Below are positions 1 through 7,910 of a stretch of DNA of 28,229 bases, piece by piece (position 1 is the stretch's first letter; every line of letters starts with the position of its first letter). The stretch lies in NCBI GenBank assembly GCA_947628395.1, contig CANQZP010000007.1:1-28229 (forward strand), written 5' to 3'. Position numbers and translations under genes: made by a program. The stretch comes from an uncultured Clostridia bacterium. Lineage in GTDB: Bacteria; Bacillota; Clostridia; TANB77; CAG-508. The notes under the pieces were generated by a model. It had not been told where the DNA came from. It searched no databases and saw only the letters and a list, made by a program, of their open reading frames with translations.

Positions 1-1892
1 AACCTACACAACAAATTCCAGAAATAAAACAAATGGAAACTGTATCTCAAGTAAAACCTACACAACAAATTCCAGAAGTAAAACAAGTAGAAACTGTATC
101 TCAAGCTGAAGCAGAAAGTTTACCATTAGCAGGAGAAACTGTTGTTAAAAAGGGAAGAGGAAGACCTAGAAAAAATCCTATTCCTGTTGAACCAAAACCT
201 AAAGGAAAGAGAGGAAGACCTAGAAAAAATCCTATTCCTGAACAAATTCAGCCTGACATTGAGAGTAATGTAGAAAACAAAACGCTTAATACTCAAGAAA
301 ATAATAATACTATTTTACCAGGACTTGATGATTTTGATGATTCTAGTGTTAATAATAATACATTTGTTAATTCTAATAATCAATTACCAGGTTTAGAAGA
401 TGATGATTTTAGTAATGTAAATGTAAGTCAAAGTAATATTGATAATACATTGCCAGGATTTGAAGATGATGAATTTGATAATGTAGATGTAAATCAAGAT
501 AATATTGATAATACATTGCCAGGATTTGAAGATGATGAATTTGATAATGTAGATGTAAATCAAGGTAATATTGATAATACATTGCCAGGATTCGAAGATG
601 ATGAGTTTGATAATGTAGATGTAAATCAAGGTAATATTGATAATACATTACCAGGATTTGAAGAAGTTGGTTTTGATAATGTAAGTGTAAATCAAGGTAA
701 TATTGATAATACGTTACCAGGATTTGAAGAAGATAGTTTTGATAATTTAGGTGCAAGTCAAAGTAATATTGATAATACATTGCCGGGATTTGAAGAAGAT
801 AGTTTTAATGATATAAATAATAATGATATATCTTCTGGAGCTTTACCGGGCTTTGAAGAGATGGACGATAATGATGAATTAAATATGATTGGTAATTATA
901 ATAGTGGATATGAAAATAATAATTATAACCAAATTAATAATACTAATCCATATTCGAATACACAAAAAATAAATGAGATTAAGAAAATTGAAGAAAATAG
1001 AGTATATTCAACAGGTAGTTTAAGTACGGTTCTAACTTCAGATAAAAAAATAGCTGCTTTTGTTGGTACTAGTAAAAATGGTACATCTTTCTTGATAAAT
1101 AATTTAGCTTGTTTGTTTTCTTCAATAGGTGTAAATACTGCTGTTCTAGATATGACAAAAAATAAAAATTCGTATTATATTTTTACAGATAATAATGAAG
1201 AATTGAGAAAAATAGCATATAATTCATTTGAAAAATTAGAAAATGGTGTTGCAGAAGGAATAAAAGTTGATAGAAACCTTACTATATATACTTCTGTACC
1301 AAATGAAGAACAAGATGTTTCTAATTCAGAATCAATACTTTCTACTTTAGTTAGAAATCATACATTAGTTTTAATTGATTGTGATTTTGAAACAGATTTT
1401 GGATATTTTGCAAATAGTCAAGAAATTTATTTAGTGCAAAGTATGGATGTTCTTACTATTCAACCACTTACTACTTTTTTAAGAGAACTTAAAACTAGAG
1501 GTATTTTAGATCCTCAAAAATTAAGAGCTGTTATTAATAAAGAGGTTAAAGTAAGAGGCATAAATTCTAAAACAATCATTGGAGGTATGTCTTGTTATAA
1601 TGATCCTGCTATGTCTTTTATGACAGAATTGTTTAATAAGGATAAAATTAGAGCTTGTACAATACCTTTTGATCCAGCTGTATATTCTAAATATTTGGAG
1701 ACATTAATTACTTGTAAACTTACTATTAGTGGATATTCGAAAAATTTCATAAATAGTTTAAAAATACTGGGAAATATGATTTATCCACTTATGAGTAAGC
1801 AAACTTATGGAAAGGCTAATGCTGATTACAGTAGGAATAATTTTTCTGATGAAATGAATAATACTTTGAATCAAATGAAGAATAAATATTAA
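1..1892 (+). CDS. Repeat-rich AT-hook protein with C-terminal MinD/CpaE-like domain (5' partial)
   Basis: The frame is open from the window edge, and an 18-residue repeat begins before the first in-window ATG (33), so the true start lies upstream. The visible order is: two copies of an 18-residue PTQQIPE repeat; two AT-hook-like cores (GRGRPRK and GKRGRPRK, bases about 150-240); an acidic tract of LPGFE-type repeats (315-890); an Asn/Tyr-rich linker; and from about base 1040 a P-loop-like domain. The P-loop region reads GTSKNGTS, so the expected Gly-Lys-Thr lysine is missing and ATP hydrolysis is doubtful. A MinD/CpaE/TadZ-like fold is inferred from the strand, loop and helix pattern, from VLDM and LIDCD strand ends, and from the late IPFDP segment. 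The next gene starts 20 bases downstream, suggesting an operon. The role is unknown; a multivalent scaffold or localisation protein is an inference. Confidence 0.7.
   Translation, partial: PTQQIPEIKQMETVSQVKPTQQIPEVKQVETVSQAEAESLPLAGETVVKKGRGRPRKNPIPVEPKPKGKRGRPRKNPIPEQIQPDIESNVENKTLNTQENNNTILPGLDDFDDSSVNNNTFVNSNNQLPGLEDDDFSNVNVSQSNIDNTLPGFEDDEFDNVDVNQDNIDNTLPGFEDDEFDNVDVNQGNIDNTLPGFEDDEFDNVDVNQGNIDNTLPGFEEVGFDNVSVNQGNIDNTLPGFEEDSFDNLGASQSNIDNTLPGFEEDSFNDINNNDISSGALPGFEEMDDNDELNMIGNYNSGYENNNYNQINNTNPYSNTQKINEIKKIEENRVYSTGSLSTVLTSDKKIAAFVGTSKNGTSFLINNLACLFSSIGVNTAVLDMTKNKNSYYIFTDNNEELRKIAYNSFEKLENGVAEGIKVDRNLTIYTSVPNEEQDVSNSESILSTLVRNHTLVLIDCDFETDFGYFANSQEIYLVQSMDVLTIQPLTTFLRELKTRGILDPQKLRAVINKEVKVRGINSKTIIGGMSCYNDPAMSFMTELFNKDKIRACTIPFDPAVYSKYLETLITCKLTISGYSKNFINSLKILGNMIYPLMSKQTYGKANADYSRNNFSDEMNNTLNQMKNKY
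3..110 (+). repeat. In-frame 54-bp tandem repeat, two copies
   Basis: Two adjacent 54-bp units (3-56 and 57-110) encode the 18-residue repeat beginning PTQQIPE and ending near TVSQ. They differ at only a few bases. More copies may lie upstream of the window. Confidence 0.85.
384..842 (+). repeat. In-frame 66-bp tandem repeats encoding LPGFE units
   Basis: Units begin at 384, 450, 516, 582, 648, 714 and 780, the last being 63 bp. Each encodes LPGFE/LPGLE, an acidic stretch with a Phe, then usually NIDNT. Further LPG motifs sit at 315 and 843. The two units starting at 516 and 582 are almost identical in DNA, indicating recent duplication. Every full unit keeps the reading frame. Confidence 0.92.
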
Positions 1893-1912
1893 AAAGATTA
1901 GAGGTGAAAAAG

Positions 1913-3007
1913 TTGGTCCTAATACCCATCGTTATATTAGTCGCTATTGTTGGTATTTTAATTGTATATAATGTTAATATAAAAAATAAATTAACTATGT
2001 ATAATAATATTTCAAAGAAGATTAATAATTTAAATGTACTTCAAGATTTTATGAATATAACTGGAGAAGATATATCAGTTGATGAAAAATTAAAAAAAGT
2101 TAATGATGTATTAATTGAAAAATTTGGAATAAAATATTCAACAATTGTTGTCTTTAACGGTGCGGAGTATGTACTTAAAGCCTCAAATACAGATAAAAAA
2201 TTTTGGAGAAATTTGTGTAATCTTCATACTGAAGAAGTTTTTAGAGACAGTATTAGTAATGCAACTCCTAAGTATCTTACAGTAGATTCTGAAGGTGAAC
2301 AATTACCATATCAGCAATTAGATTTTACAAGAGCTAAATCTGCTATGTTTTTTCCTCTTTATATAGATAATGTATATATTGGATATTGGATTATTGAAAG
2401 TTCTGTTATGCATGCTTTTGATAATGTTGATACTACTTTATTAGAAGTTATTAAAGATGATATTGTAGCAATGCTTAAAACAGTTTCTTATCAAAACGCT
2501 ATGGAAAGTATAGTTAGAACAGATCAATTTACAGGACTTAATTCTGCTGAGTATTTATATGGACAGGCTAAAGCTACTATTGATTCTACTGCTACATCTA
2601 CTGTTTGTATGTTTCGTATAAATAATATAGAAGAAATTAATAAAAAATTTAGTAGAGAAACTGGAAATAATACAATTATTGAAATAGCTAATTGGGTAAA
2701 AACCAGTATAGATTCTAATGATATTTTTGTAAGATATATGGGACCAAAGTTTGTAATTGTTTTTATTGGAAAGTCTGAAGATGATATATTAGAAATGGTA
2801 AAAACATTAAGAGAAGAATTAGAACAATTGGAAATAGAATTTGAAAGAATTGTTGAAAATAAGAAATATAGAGAATATGCTAAGCCTAAAGTTAATTTTG
2901 TGTTATCTAATTATTATAAAGGAACTGGTATCGAAAGAGTTACTGAAAAACTAGAGGAATATTTAGATAATGCTGATAAACAAGAGCATAATATTAATTT
3001 TGTATAA
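1913..3007 (+). CDS. Membrane-anchored GAF protein with degenerate GGDEF domain
   Basis: An N-terminal membrane helix (about residues 2-20) is followed by a GAF-like region (about 55-190) and a GGDEF-like domain (about 200-315). The domain entry DQFTGL resembles the DxLTGL motif that opens GGDEF domains. The signature loop, however, reads RYMGPKF where active diguanylate cyclases have RYGGDEF or RYGGEEF. Catalysis is therefore unlikely, and a sensory or GTP/c-di-GMP-binding role is an inference. I chose the TTG at 1913 because GAGGTG (1901-1906) lies six bases upstream; the GTG at 1904 overlaps that ribosome binding site. It follows the scaffold-like gene by 20 bases and precedes ireB by 17, so it may be cotranscribed with both. 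Confidence 0.7.
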   Translation: MVLIPIVILVAIVGILIVYNVNIKNKLTMYNNISKKINNLNVLQDFMNITGEDISVDEKLKKVNDVLIEKFGIKYSTIVVFNGAEYVLKASNTDKKFWRNLCNLHTEEVFRDSISNATPKYLTVDSEGEQLPYQQLDFTRAKSAMFFPLYIDNVYIGYWIIESSVMHAFDNVDTTLLEVIKDDIVAMLKTVSYQNAMESIVRTDQFTGLNSAEYLYGQAKATIDSTATSTVCMFRINNIEEINKKFSRETGNNTIIEIANWVKTSIDSNDIFVRYMGPKFVIVFIGKSEDDILEMVKTLREELEQLEIEFERIVENKKYREYAKPKVNFVLSNYYKGTGIERVTEKLEEYLDNADKQEHNINFV

Positions 3008-3024
3008 ATTTTTGGAGGTGTTTT

Positions 3025-3276
3025 ATGGATTTTGATAAGACTATGAGTTTTAAAGTTGAGAAAGAAAATAATTTGGATTCAGAAGAAATAATGAAAAAAG
3101 TTTATGAAGCATTAGTCGAAAAAGGATATAATCCAATTAACCAAATTGTAGGTTATATTTTATCTGGAGATCCTACATATATTACTAGTCATGAAAATGC
3201 TAGAAATTTGATAAGATCAATAGAAAGAGATGAACTATTAGAGAAAATGGTAAAAAAATATATAGGATTAGAATAA
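3025..3276 (+). CDS. ireB: IreB family regulatory phosphoprotein (UPF0297)
   Basis: This small protein of 83 residues matches the IreB/YrzL (UPF0297) family throughout: an N-terminal MDFDKTMSFK segment, the core VYEALVEKGYNPINQIVGY, then SGDPTYITSH and a Arg-rich helix. In Enterococcus, IreB is phosphorylated on N-terminal threonines by the PASTA kinase IreK and affects cell-envelope stress resistance; Thr6 here lies in the equivalent segment. The start has GGAGGTG nearby upstream. The order ireB, ruvX, DUF1292 gene is a conserved Firmicutes block, which supports all three calls. Confidence 0.95.
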   Translation: MDFDKTMSFKVEKENNLDSEEIMKKVYEALVEKGYNPINQIVGYILSGDPTYITSHENARNLIRSIERDELLEKMVKKYIGLE

Positions 3277-3282
3277 GAAAAT

Positions 3283-3696
3283 ATGAGAATATTAGGAATT
3301 GATTATGGTGATGCAAGAGTTGGTATTGCAATTTCAGATAGTTTAGGTATAACTGCTCAAGGGTTGGAAACAATACATTATAAGGGTAATGATAAAGTAT
3401 TGTTAAAACGATTAGATGAGATAATGAGTGAGTATGAAATATCTACTATTGTAGTTGGAATGCCAATTAATATGAATGGTACTAAAACTGAAAGAGTAGA
3501 AGTTACAAATAAATTTATTCATAAATTAAAATGTAAATATAATAAAATAAAAATAGAGACTATTGATGAAAGGCTAACTACAGTGGAGGCTCATAGGACG
3601 ATGAATGACTTGAATATAAACAACAGAAAAAAGAAAAATTTAGTTGATACTATTTCTGCTGTTTATATTTTGGAAATGTATATGAATAAAAAATAG
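3283..3696 (+). CDS. ruvX: RuvX/YqgF-type putative Holliday junction resolvase or pre-16S rRNA nuclease
   Basis: The protein has 137 residues and the family's RNase H-like fold markers. It starts RILGIDYGDARVGIAISD, with the first catalytic Asp near residue 7, has VVGMPINMNGT in the middle and IDERLTTVEAH late. Family members are described as Holliday junction resolvases and, in Escherichia coli, as 16S rRNA 5'-end processing nucleases; which role applies here cannot be read from sequence. It begins six bases after ireB ends and has only a weak ribosome binding site, suggesting translation coupled to ireB. Confidence 0.95.
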   Translation: MRILGIDYGDARVGIAISDSLGITAQGLETIHYKGNDKVLLKRLDEIMSEYEISTIVVGMPINMNGTKTERVEVTNKFIHKLKCKYNKIKIETIDERLTTVEAHRTMNDLNINNRKKKNLVDTISAVYILEMYMNKK

Positions 3697-3707
3697 TAAA
3701 AAAAAGA

Positions 3708-3736
3708 TTGAAATTTTTTTTGTTTTATTATATATT
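3708..3736 (+). promoter_or_regulatory. Candidate sigma-A promoter for the DUF1292 gene
   Basis: TTGAAA (3708-3713), a 17-base spacer and TATATT (3731-3736) lie 57 bases upstream of the ATG at 3793, in the gap after ruvX. This would allow transcription separate from ireB-ruvX. Confidence 0.5.
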
Positions 3737-3792
3737 TTAATAAAGTTATTTATATTGATATTTAATAAATTTTGAAAGGAGAAATTAATAAA

Positions 3793-4110
3793 ATGGATGA
3801 AAGAGAAGATATGATAGATGAGGAAGAACTAGATAATATAATTGTTTTAAACGACGAAGAAGGTAATGAAGTTCAATTTGAATTTTTAGATTTAGTTGAA
3901 TATGATCAAGAAGAATATGTAATATTATTACCTGTAACTGAAGAAGGAGAAGAGGACTTAGGAGAAGTTGTAATATTAAAAGTTGAAGATACAGAATCAG
4001 AAGATGAAGATTCTTATGTTAGTGTAGATGATGAAGAAGTATTAAATGCTGTATTTGAAATCTTCAAAGAAAAATTCAAAGATGAATTTAATTTTGTTGA
4101 TGAAGATTAA
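3793..4110 (+). CDS. DUF1292 protein (YrzB-like)
   Basis: A very acidic protein of 105 residues from this start. It matches the DUF1292/YrzB family by the IIVLNDEEGNEVQFEFLDLV segment followed by EYVILLPV and a Glu/Asp-rich tail. The function is unknown in the family. I chose ATG 3793 because AAAGGAGAA (3775-3783) is well spaced in front of it; the in-frame TTG at 3772 lies before that site. Its position after ireB and ruvX is the usual Firmicutes arrangement. It has its own candidate promoter and is followed by a terminator-like hairpin, so it can be a one-gene transcript. Confidence 0.9.
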   Translation: MDEREDMIDEEELDNIIVLNDEEGNEVQFEFLDLVEYDQEEYVILLPVTEEGEEDLGEVVILKVEDTESEDEDSYVSVDDEEVLNAVFEIFKEKFKDEFNFVDED

Positions 4111-4121
4111 TTATATACTTG

Positions 4122-4151
4122 AAAAATTGCAAATTAATTTTGCAATTTTTT
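4122..4151 (+). terminator. AT-rich intrinsic terminator after the DUF1292 gene
   Basis: Stem AAAAATTGCAAA (4122-4133) pairs with TTTGCAATTTTT (4139-4150) around a five-base loop and ends in a T run. It begins 12 bases after the stop codon. Only two G-C pairs make it weak. Confidence 0.55.
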
Positions 4152-4178
4152 AAGTTGTCAAAAGGTGAGGGAAAAAAT

Positions 4179-4649
4179 ATGGTTAGTATGATAAGTTATT
4201 TATTAACTTTTTTAGCTGTTTTATTTTGGCTATTTAGGTTAGTTGTAGCAATTGCATTTTCAATGGATATGGATATTGGCTTTGTACCATTAAATATGAA
4301 TATAGAAATTGGATTATTATTTGCAACAATTCCTTGTATAATATTGGTAATAAAGAGAAATATAATAGGAGCATTTATTTATCTAGTTTTATACATATCT
4401 TATTTTGGAAAAGATTTATTTGATACAGTTATGGGAATTGTAAATGGAGGAGCTAGTGTAAGTAATATGAGTTCAGCATTTGTTTCTATAGTAGGAATAG
4501 CTATTCCTTTATTTACGTTAATTGATATAGCAGTTAATAATGGACGAAAAGGAAGTGGCGGTAGTAGAAAGACTAATTGGTTTTATGATAATCCAGATTA
4601 TGATAGGAAGCTTGATGAAAGAGCGGATAAAAATAATTATAGATTATAG
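4179..4649 (+). CDS. Small multi-pass membrane protein of unknown function
   Basis: I do not recognise this protein of 156 residues. It has about four hydrophobic segments (near residues 4-27, 45-60, 65-83 and 105-122), then a hydrophilic C-terminal tail rich in Gly, Ser, Asp and Arg (from RKGSGGSRKTNWFYDNPDYD). The tail would probably be cytoplasmic if the N-terminus is also inside. ATG 4179 is preceded by AAAGGTGAGG; an upstream in-frame TTG at 4119 would run through the terminator hairpin, so I rejected it. A strong terminator follows directly. Confidence 0.7.
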   Translation: MVSMISYLLTFLAVLFWLFRLVVAIAFSMDMDIGFVPLNMNIEIGLLFATIPCIILVIKRNIIGAFIYLVLYISYFGKDLFDTVMGIVNGGASVSNMSSAFVSIVGIAIPLFTLIDIAVNNGRKGSGGSRKTNWFYDNPDYDRKLDERADKNNYRL

Positions 4650-4666
4650 TAATGTTAGTGAGGGCG

Positions 4667-4709
4667 GAGAATTTTGATTTGTATAATGGTCAAAATTCTC
4701 TTTTTTTTT
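4667..4709 (+). terminator. Strong intrinsic terminator
   Basis: An 11-bp perfect stem, GAGAATTTTGA (4667-4677) with TCAAAATTCTC (4690-4700), surrounds a 12-base loop and is followed by nine T residues. It ends transcription of the small membrane protein gene. Confidence 0.9.
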
Positions 4710-4735
4710 GACAAAATATGATTGCGAGTAATTAG

Positions 4736-4764
4736 TTGAAAATTGCTTGTTTTTGTGTTAAAAT
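4736..4764 (+). promoter_or_regulatory. Candidate sigma-A promoter with extended -10
   Basis: TTGAAA (4736-4741), a 17-base spacer and TAAAAT (4759-4764), preceded by TG one base upstream (extended -10). It lies after the terminator and before the KilA-N gene. It may drive KilA-N, rbgA, mrnC and the phosphatase, as no other promoter is evident before rbgA. Confidence 0.55.
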
Positions 4765-4813
4765 ATAAAACAATTTAATAATGTGGAATAGATAAAATTA
4801 TTAGGAGATAAAA

Positions 4814-4923
4814 ATGAATAATAGAGAAAATAAATATCAACTAGTATAGTATGAATTATCTAAACATTAGCCAAAACTATTGAAAAATCAAAATTTTTTG
4901 CTTTTTTTATCTTCGTAATTTGA
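4814..4923 (+). pseudogene. Possible short decayed ORF or leader peptide
   Basis: AGGAG precedes ATG 4814, which opens an 11-codon peptide ending at TAG (4847). Beyond that stop, the same frame reads YELSKH up to a second TAG, and a shift of frame at 4870 continues with AKTIEKSKFFAFFIFVI to TGA at 4923. The pieces read like one short gene broken by a stop and a frame change, but the resemblance is only by eye. It could instead be a genuine leader peptide in the 5' region of the KilA-N transcript. Confidence 0.25.
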
Positions 4924-4942
4924 TAAAAATGGAGGTGAATAT

Positions 4943-5776
4943 ATGTCAAATAAAATAATAGAAGTTCAAAATATTGAAATAAATGTAACTAATATGAATG
5001 AAAAAGATTATATTTGTATTTCTGACATAGCAAAAGCAAAAAGTGATAAATCACGAGCAGCTGATGTTATAAGAAATTGGCTACGCAATAGGAGTACATT
5101 AGATTTTCTAACTGCTTGGGAAGAACTATACAATCCAAATTTTAAAGTGTTCGAATCTGAACACTTTAGAAAACAGGTAGGATTATTAACTTTTACACCA
5201 AGTGTTACAGAATGGTGTGAAAAAACTGATGCGATAGGTATGTATTCTAAAATGGGAAAATATGGTGGAACATATGCTCATAAAGATATTGCATTTGAAT
5301 TTGCGTCTGCAATAAGTCCAGTTTTTAAATTATATTTAATAAAAGAATTTGAAAGATTAAAGCAATTAGAAAATCAAAACAGAGAATGGGATGTAAAAAG
5401 AATATTAACAAAAAATAATTACTTAATACATACTGATGCAATTAAAAATTATATATTACCAGATAATGATTTCTATAAAAATAAAGGATGGCTAAAATAT
5501 GCAGAAGAAGCAGATATTTTAAATGTAATCATCTTTAAAACAACTGCAAAAAAATGGAGAGAACTTAATCCCGATTTAGCTAAAAATTCTAATGTTAGAG
5601 ACTATGCAACAATTAATGAATTAACAGTATTATCTAATTTAGAATCACATAATGCTGAATTAATTAAAGAAGGAAAAAGTAAAGAAGAAAGATTTGAAAT
5701 ATTAAGTGCTATTTCAAAATATCAATTAGATATACTTAACAATGCTGAAAAAATAAAATTATTAGGGGAGAAATAA
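4943..5776 (+). CDS. KilA-N domain protein
   Basis: A protein of 277 residues. Residues about 20-130 look like a KilA-N domain, a DNA-binding-type module common in phage and mobile-element proteins: ICISDIAKAKS, a VIRNWLRNRST helix, then FTPSVTEWCEKTDAIGMYSK and KYGGTYAHKDIAFEFASAIS. The C-terminal half is Lys/Glu-rich and helical, with no domain I know. The start has GGAGGTG at ideal spacing. It sits 29 bases ahead of rbgA, among housekeeping genes with no other phage genes, so it looks like an isolated accessory insertion that now shares the rbgA transcript. Its function is unknown; regulation or phage-related activity is inference. Confidence 0.8.
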   Translation: MSNKIIEVQNIEINVTNMNEKDYICISDIAKAKSDKSRAADVIRNWLRNRSTLDFLTAWEELYNPNFKVFESEHFRKQVGLLTFTPSVTEWCEKTDAIGMYSKMGKYGGTYAHKDIAFEFASAISPVFKLYLIKEFERLKQLENQNREWDVKRILTKNNYLIHTDAIKNYILPDNDFYKNKGWLKYAEEADILNVIIFKTTAKKWRELNPDLAKNSNVRDYATINELTVLSNLESHNAELIKEGKSKEERFEILSAISKYQLDILNNAEKIKLLGEK

Positions 5777-5805
5777 GGAGAAAATATAGGGAGGAAGTGA
5801 TTTAA

Positions 5806-6705
5806 TTGGAAAATCGACAAAATCAGGCAAATATCAACTGGTATCCTGGTCACATGGCTAAGACGAAAAGACAGATTTTAGAAGATTTAAAGTTAATAGA
5901 TGTTGTAATAGAATTACTTGATGCAAGAATACCTATTTCTAGCCAGAATCCGGATATAGCTGAAATTACTAAGGGAAAGAAAAGAATTATTTTGTTAAAT
6001 AAATCTGATTTAGCTGATAGTAGTGAAACGAAAAAGTGGATAAAGTATTTTAATGATAAAAATATAGTTTGTTTGGAAGTTGATTCAAATTCTGGGAAAG
6101 GAATCGACAAGGTTAATAAAAGTATTGAGAGCTTGATGAAAGAAGAGATAGATAAACAGAAAGAAAAGGGAAGAATAAATAAGACTATAAGAGTTATGAT
6201 ATTAGGAATACCTAATGTTGGTAAATCTTCTTTTATTAATCGTATATCTAAAAAGACATCGATGAAAGTAGGTAATAAACCTGGTGTTACGAGACAAAAA
6301 CAATGGATAAGAATTGGAAACCAAATTGAGCTTTTAGATACTCCAGGAGTATTATGGCCTAAATTTGAAGAAAATGTTGGATTAAATTTAGCTTATACTG
6401 GAAGTATTAAGGATGATGTTATAGAAATAATAGAAGTAGCATATTCTTTATTAGCTTTATTTTTAGAAAATTATATTGATAATGTTGTGTCTAGATATAA
6501 TTTAGAAAAAGCGGAGATTTGCGAAATTTTAGAAGATGAAAATTTGTTATATAATGAGAGAGTTTATGAAATAATGAAACTTATAGGAAAGAAAAGAGGA
6601 GCTATTATTTCAGGTGGACAAGTTGATGATGAGAAAGTAGCAAGAATTATTTTAGAGGATTTTAGAACTGGAAAATTAGGAAAAATAACTTTAGAAAAAA
6701 TTTAA
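5806..6705 (+). CDS. rbgA: Ribosome biogenesis GTPase RbgA (YlqF)
   Basis: A circularly permuted GTPase of 299 residues that helps late 50S subunit assembly. The family marker NINWYPGHMAK is at residues 9-19. The G motifs come in permuted order: G4 NKSD (65-68), then G1 GIPNVGKSS (134-142), the G2 region with PGVTR, and G3 DTPG (178-181). A C-terminal helical domain follows, as in Bacillus RbgA. The start is TTG 5806, supported by GGGAGGAAG about eight bases upstream. It lies close behind the KilA-N gene and 20 bases ahead of mrnC. Confidence 0.96.
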   Translation: MENRQNQANINWYPGHMAKTKRQILEDLKLIDVVIELLDARIPISSQNPDIAEITKGKKRIILLNKSDLADSSETKKWIKYFNDKNIVCLEVDSNSGKGIDKVNKSIESLMKEEIDKQKEKGRINKTIRVMILGIPNVGKSSFINRISKKTSMKVGNKPGVTRQKQWIRIGNQIELLDTPGVLWPKFEENVGLNLAYTGSIKDDVIEIIEVAYSLLALFLENYIDNVVSRYNLEKAEICEILEDENLLYNERVYEIMKLIGKKRGAIISGGQVDDEKVARIILEDFRTGKLGKITLEKI

Positions 6706-6725
6706 AACTAGAAAAGGAGTATATT

Positions 6726-7145
6726 TTGGAATTAATAGATAGAAATAGGGAAGAAGTAGATGTAAATTTAATGTCTCCACTTATATGGGCATATATTGGA
6801 GATAGTATATATGAATTATATATTCGTAATTATTTAGTCAATACAACTAATTTAAAACCAAATAAATTACATATTAAAGCTATTGATTTTGTAAAAGCTG
6901 GAGCTCAAGCTAATATTTTAAAAAATATAATGAATGAACTTAGTGAGGAAGAACTTGATATTGTAAGAAGAACTAGAAATACAAAAAATCATCATTTACC
7001 AAAGAATTCTAATCCAGATGATTATATGTATTCTACTGCTTTTGAGGGACTTATTGGTTATTTATATCTTACGAAAAAAGATGAAAGATTAAAAGAGATT
7101 TTAGAAAAAGTAGTTGACATTAGTTGCTTAGGAGGGAAACAATGA
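6726..7145 (+). CDS. mrnC: Mini-ribonuclease III
   Basis: A protein of 139 residues, the usual size of Mini-III. This RNase III catalytic domain lacks a dsRNA-binding domain and matures 23S rRNA ends in Bacillus. Motifs seen are PLIWAYIGDSIYELYIR (with the catalytic-site Asp), HIKAIDFVKAGAQ, RRTRNTKNHHLPKN and YMYSTAFEGLIGYLYL. The start is TTG 6726 after AAAAGGAG. Its stop overlaps the next gene's start as ATGA. Pairing with rbgA gives a small ribosome-maturation cluster. Confidence 0.95.
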   Translation: MELIDRNREEVDVNLMSPLIWAYIGDSIYELYIRNYLVNTTNLKPNKLHIKAIDFVKAGAQANILKNIMNELSEEELDIVRRTRNTKNHHLPKNSNPDDYMYSTAFEGLIGYLYLTKKDERLKEILEKVVDISCLGGKQ

Positions 7146-7789
7146 GATTAGTTATAGTAAGGCATGGCCAAACGTTTGCTAATATAATAAATGATGAAGG
7201 AAAAGCTCTATATACAGGTACTCTTAATAATGAGCTAACAACTTTAACTGAAAAGGGTAAGATGCAAGCGAGTAACTTAGCAAATAATGATGTTATTAAA
7301 AGTATAGAAAAGGTATATTCATCTGATTTAATAAGAACTATTCAGACTGCAAAACTTGCTAAGCCAGGATATGAAATAAATTTAACTAAAGATTTAAGAG
7401 AAAGATGTTTAGGGGTATTTGAAGGGAAATATAAAGAAGAAATCTTAAATATAGATGAGTATAAAAAATATTTTACTGATGAGAAATTTAAATTTTTTAG
7501 AGAAGATTTTATTCAAAAGGCACCAGAAGGAGAAAATTATACAGATGTAAGTAATAGATGTAAAAGATTTCTAGATTCTTTAAACTTTAAAGAAAATATA
7601 ACAATTGGAATTTTCTCACATAATCATGCAATAAAATGTTTATTTTTAAATATGTTTAAATTAGAACCAAAAGAAAAGGTATTTAGTTTAAAAATAGAAA
7701 ATTGTGTACCTTATGTAATAGAAGGGGATAGTATTAATAATCTAAAATTTGTGTCACATAATTTAGAGGATATGTTAAAAAAAGCATAG
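7142..7789 (+). CDS. Histidine phosphatase family protein
   Basis: A phosphoglycerate-mutase-like phosphatase of 215 residues. The catalytic set is visible: RHG at residues 7-9 (phosphoacceptor His8), Arg65 in SDLIRTIQTA, Glu87 in LRERCLG and His160 in IFSHNH. Substrate cannot be predicted; relatives include cobalamin and sugar-phosphate phosphatases. I chose ATG 7142, which overlaps the mrnC stop and has GGAGGG (7131-7136); the earlier TTG at 7124 adds residues before the conserved MRLVIVRHG start. It is the last gene of the rbgA cluster. Confidence 0.92.
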   Translation: MRLVIVRHGQTFANIINDEGKALYTGTLNNELTTLTEKGKMQASNLANNDVIKSIEKVYSSDLIRTIQTAKLAKPGYEINLTKDLRERCLGVFEGKYKEEILNIDEYKKYFTDEKFKFFREDFIQKAPEGENYTDVSNRCKRFLDSLNFKENITIGIFSHNHAIKCLFLNMFKLEPKEKVFSLKIENCVPYVIEGDSINNLKFVSHNLEDMLKKA

Positions 7790-7830
7790 AAAAAAGAATT
7801 ATACATATTGTCTAATTTAGGAGAAATATC

Positions 7831-7859
7831 TTGATTTATATATTTAAAAATGATATAAA
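7831..7859 (+). promoter_or_regulatory. Candidate sigma-A promoter for the YwaF-like gene
   Basis: TTGATT (7831-7836), a 17-base spacer and TATAAA (7854-7859), 51 bases before the ATG at 7911. The upstream gene ends at 7789 without an obvious terminator. Confidence 0.4.
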
Positions 7860-7910
7860 AATAGTGATTAAGATATGATAATATAAGTAGTATATAAATG
7901 GAGTGATAAT

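Noticed and set aside
393..780. Two minus-strand open frames antisense to the LPGFE repeats
   Set aside because: They exist only because the 66-bp repeat has no stop in those frames. Their Tyr/His/Ile-rich repetitive products have no ribosome sites and no family resemblance.
384..842. Tandem repeats as a CRISPR array
   Set aside because: Units are contiguous 66-bp in-frame coding repeats without unique spacers.
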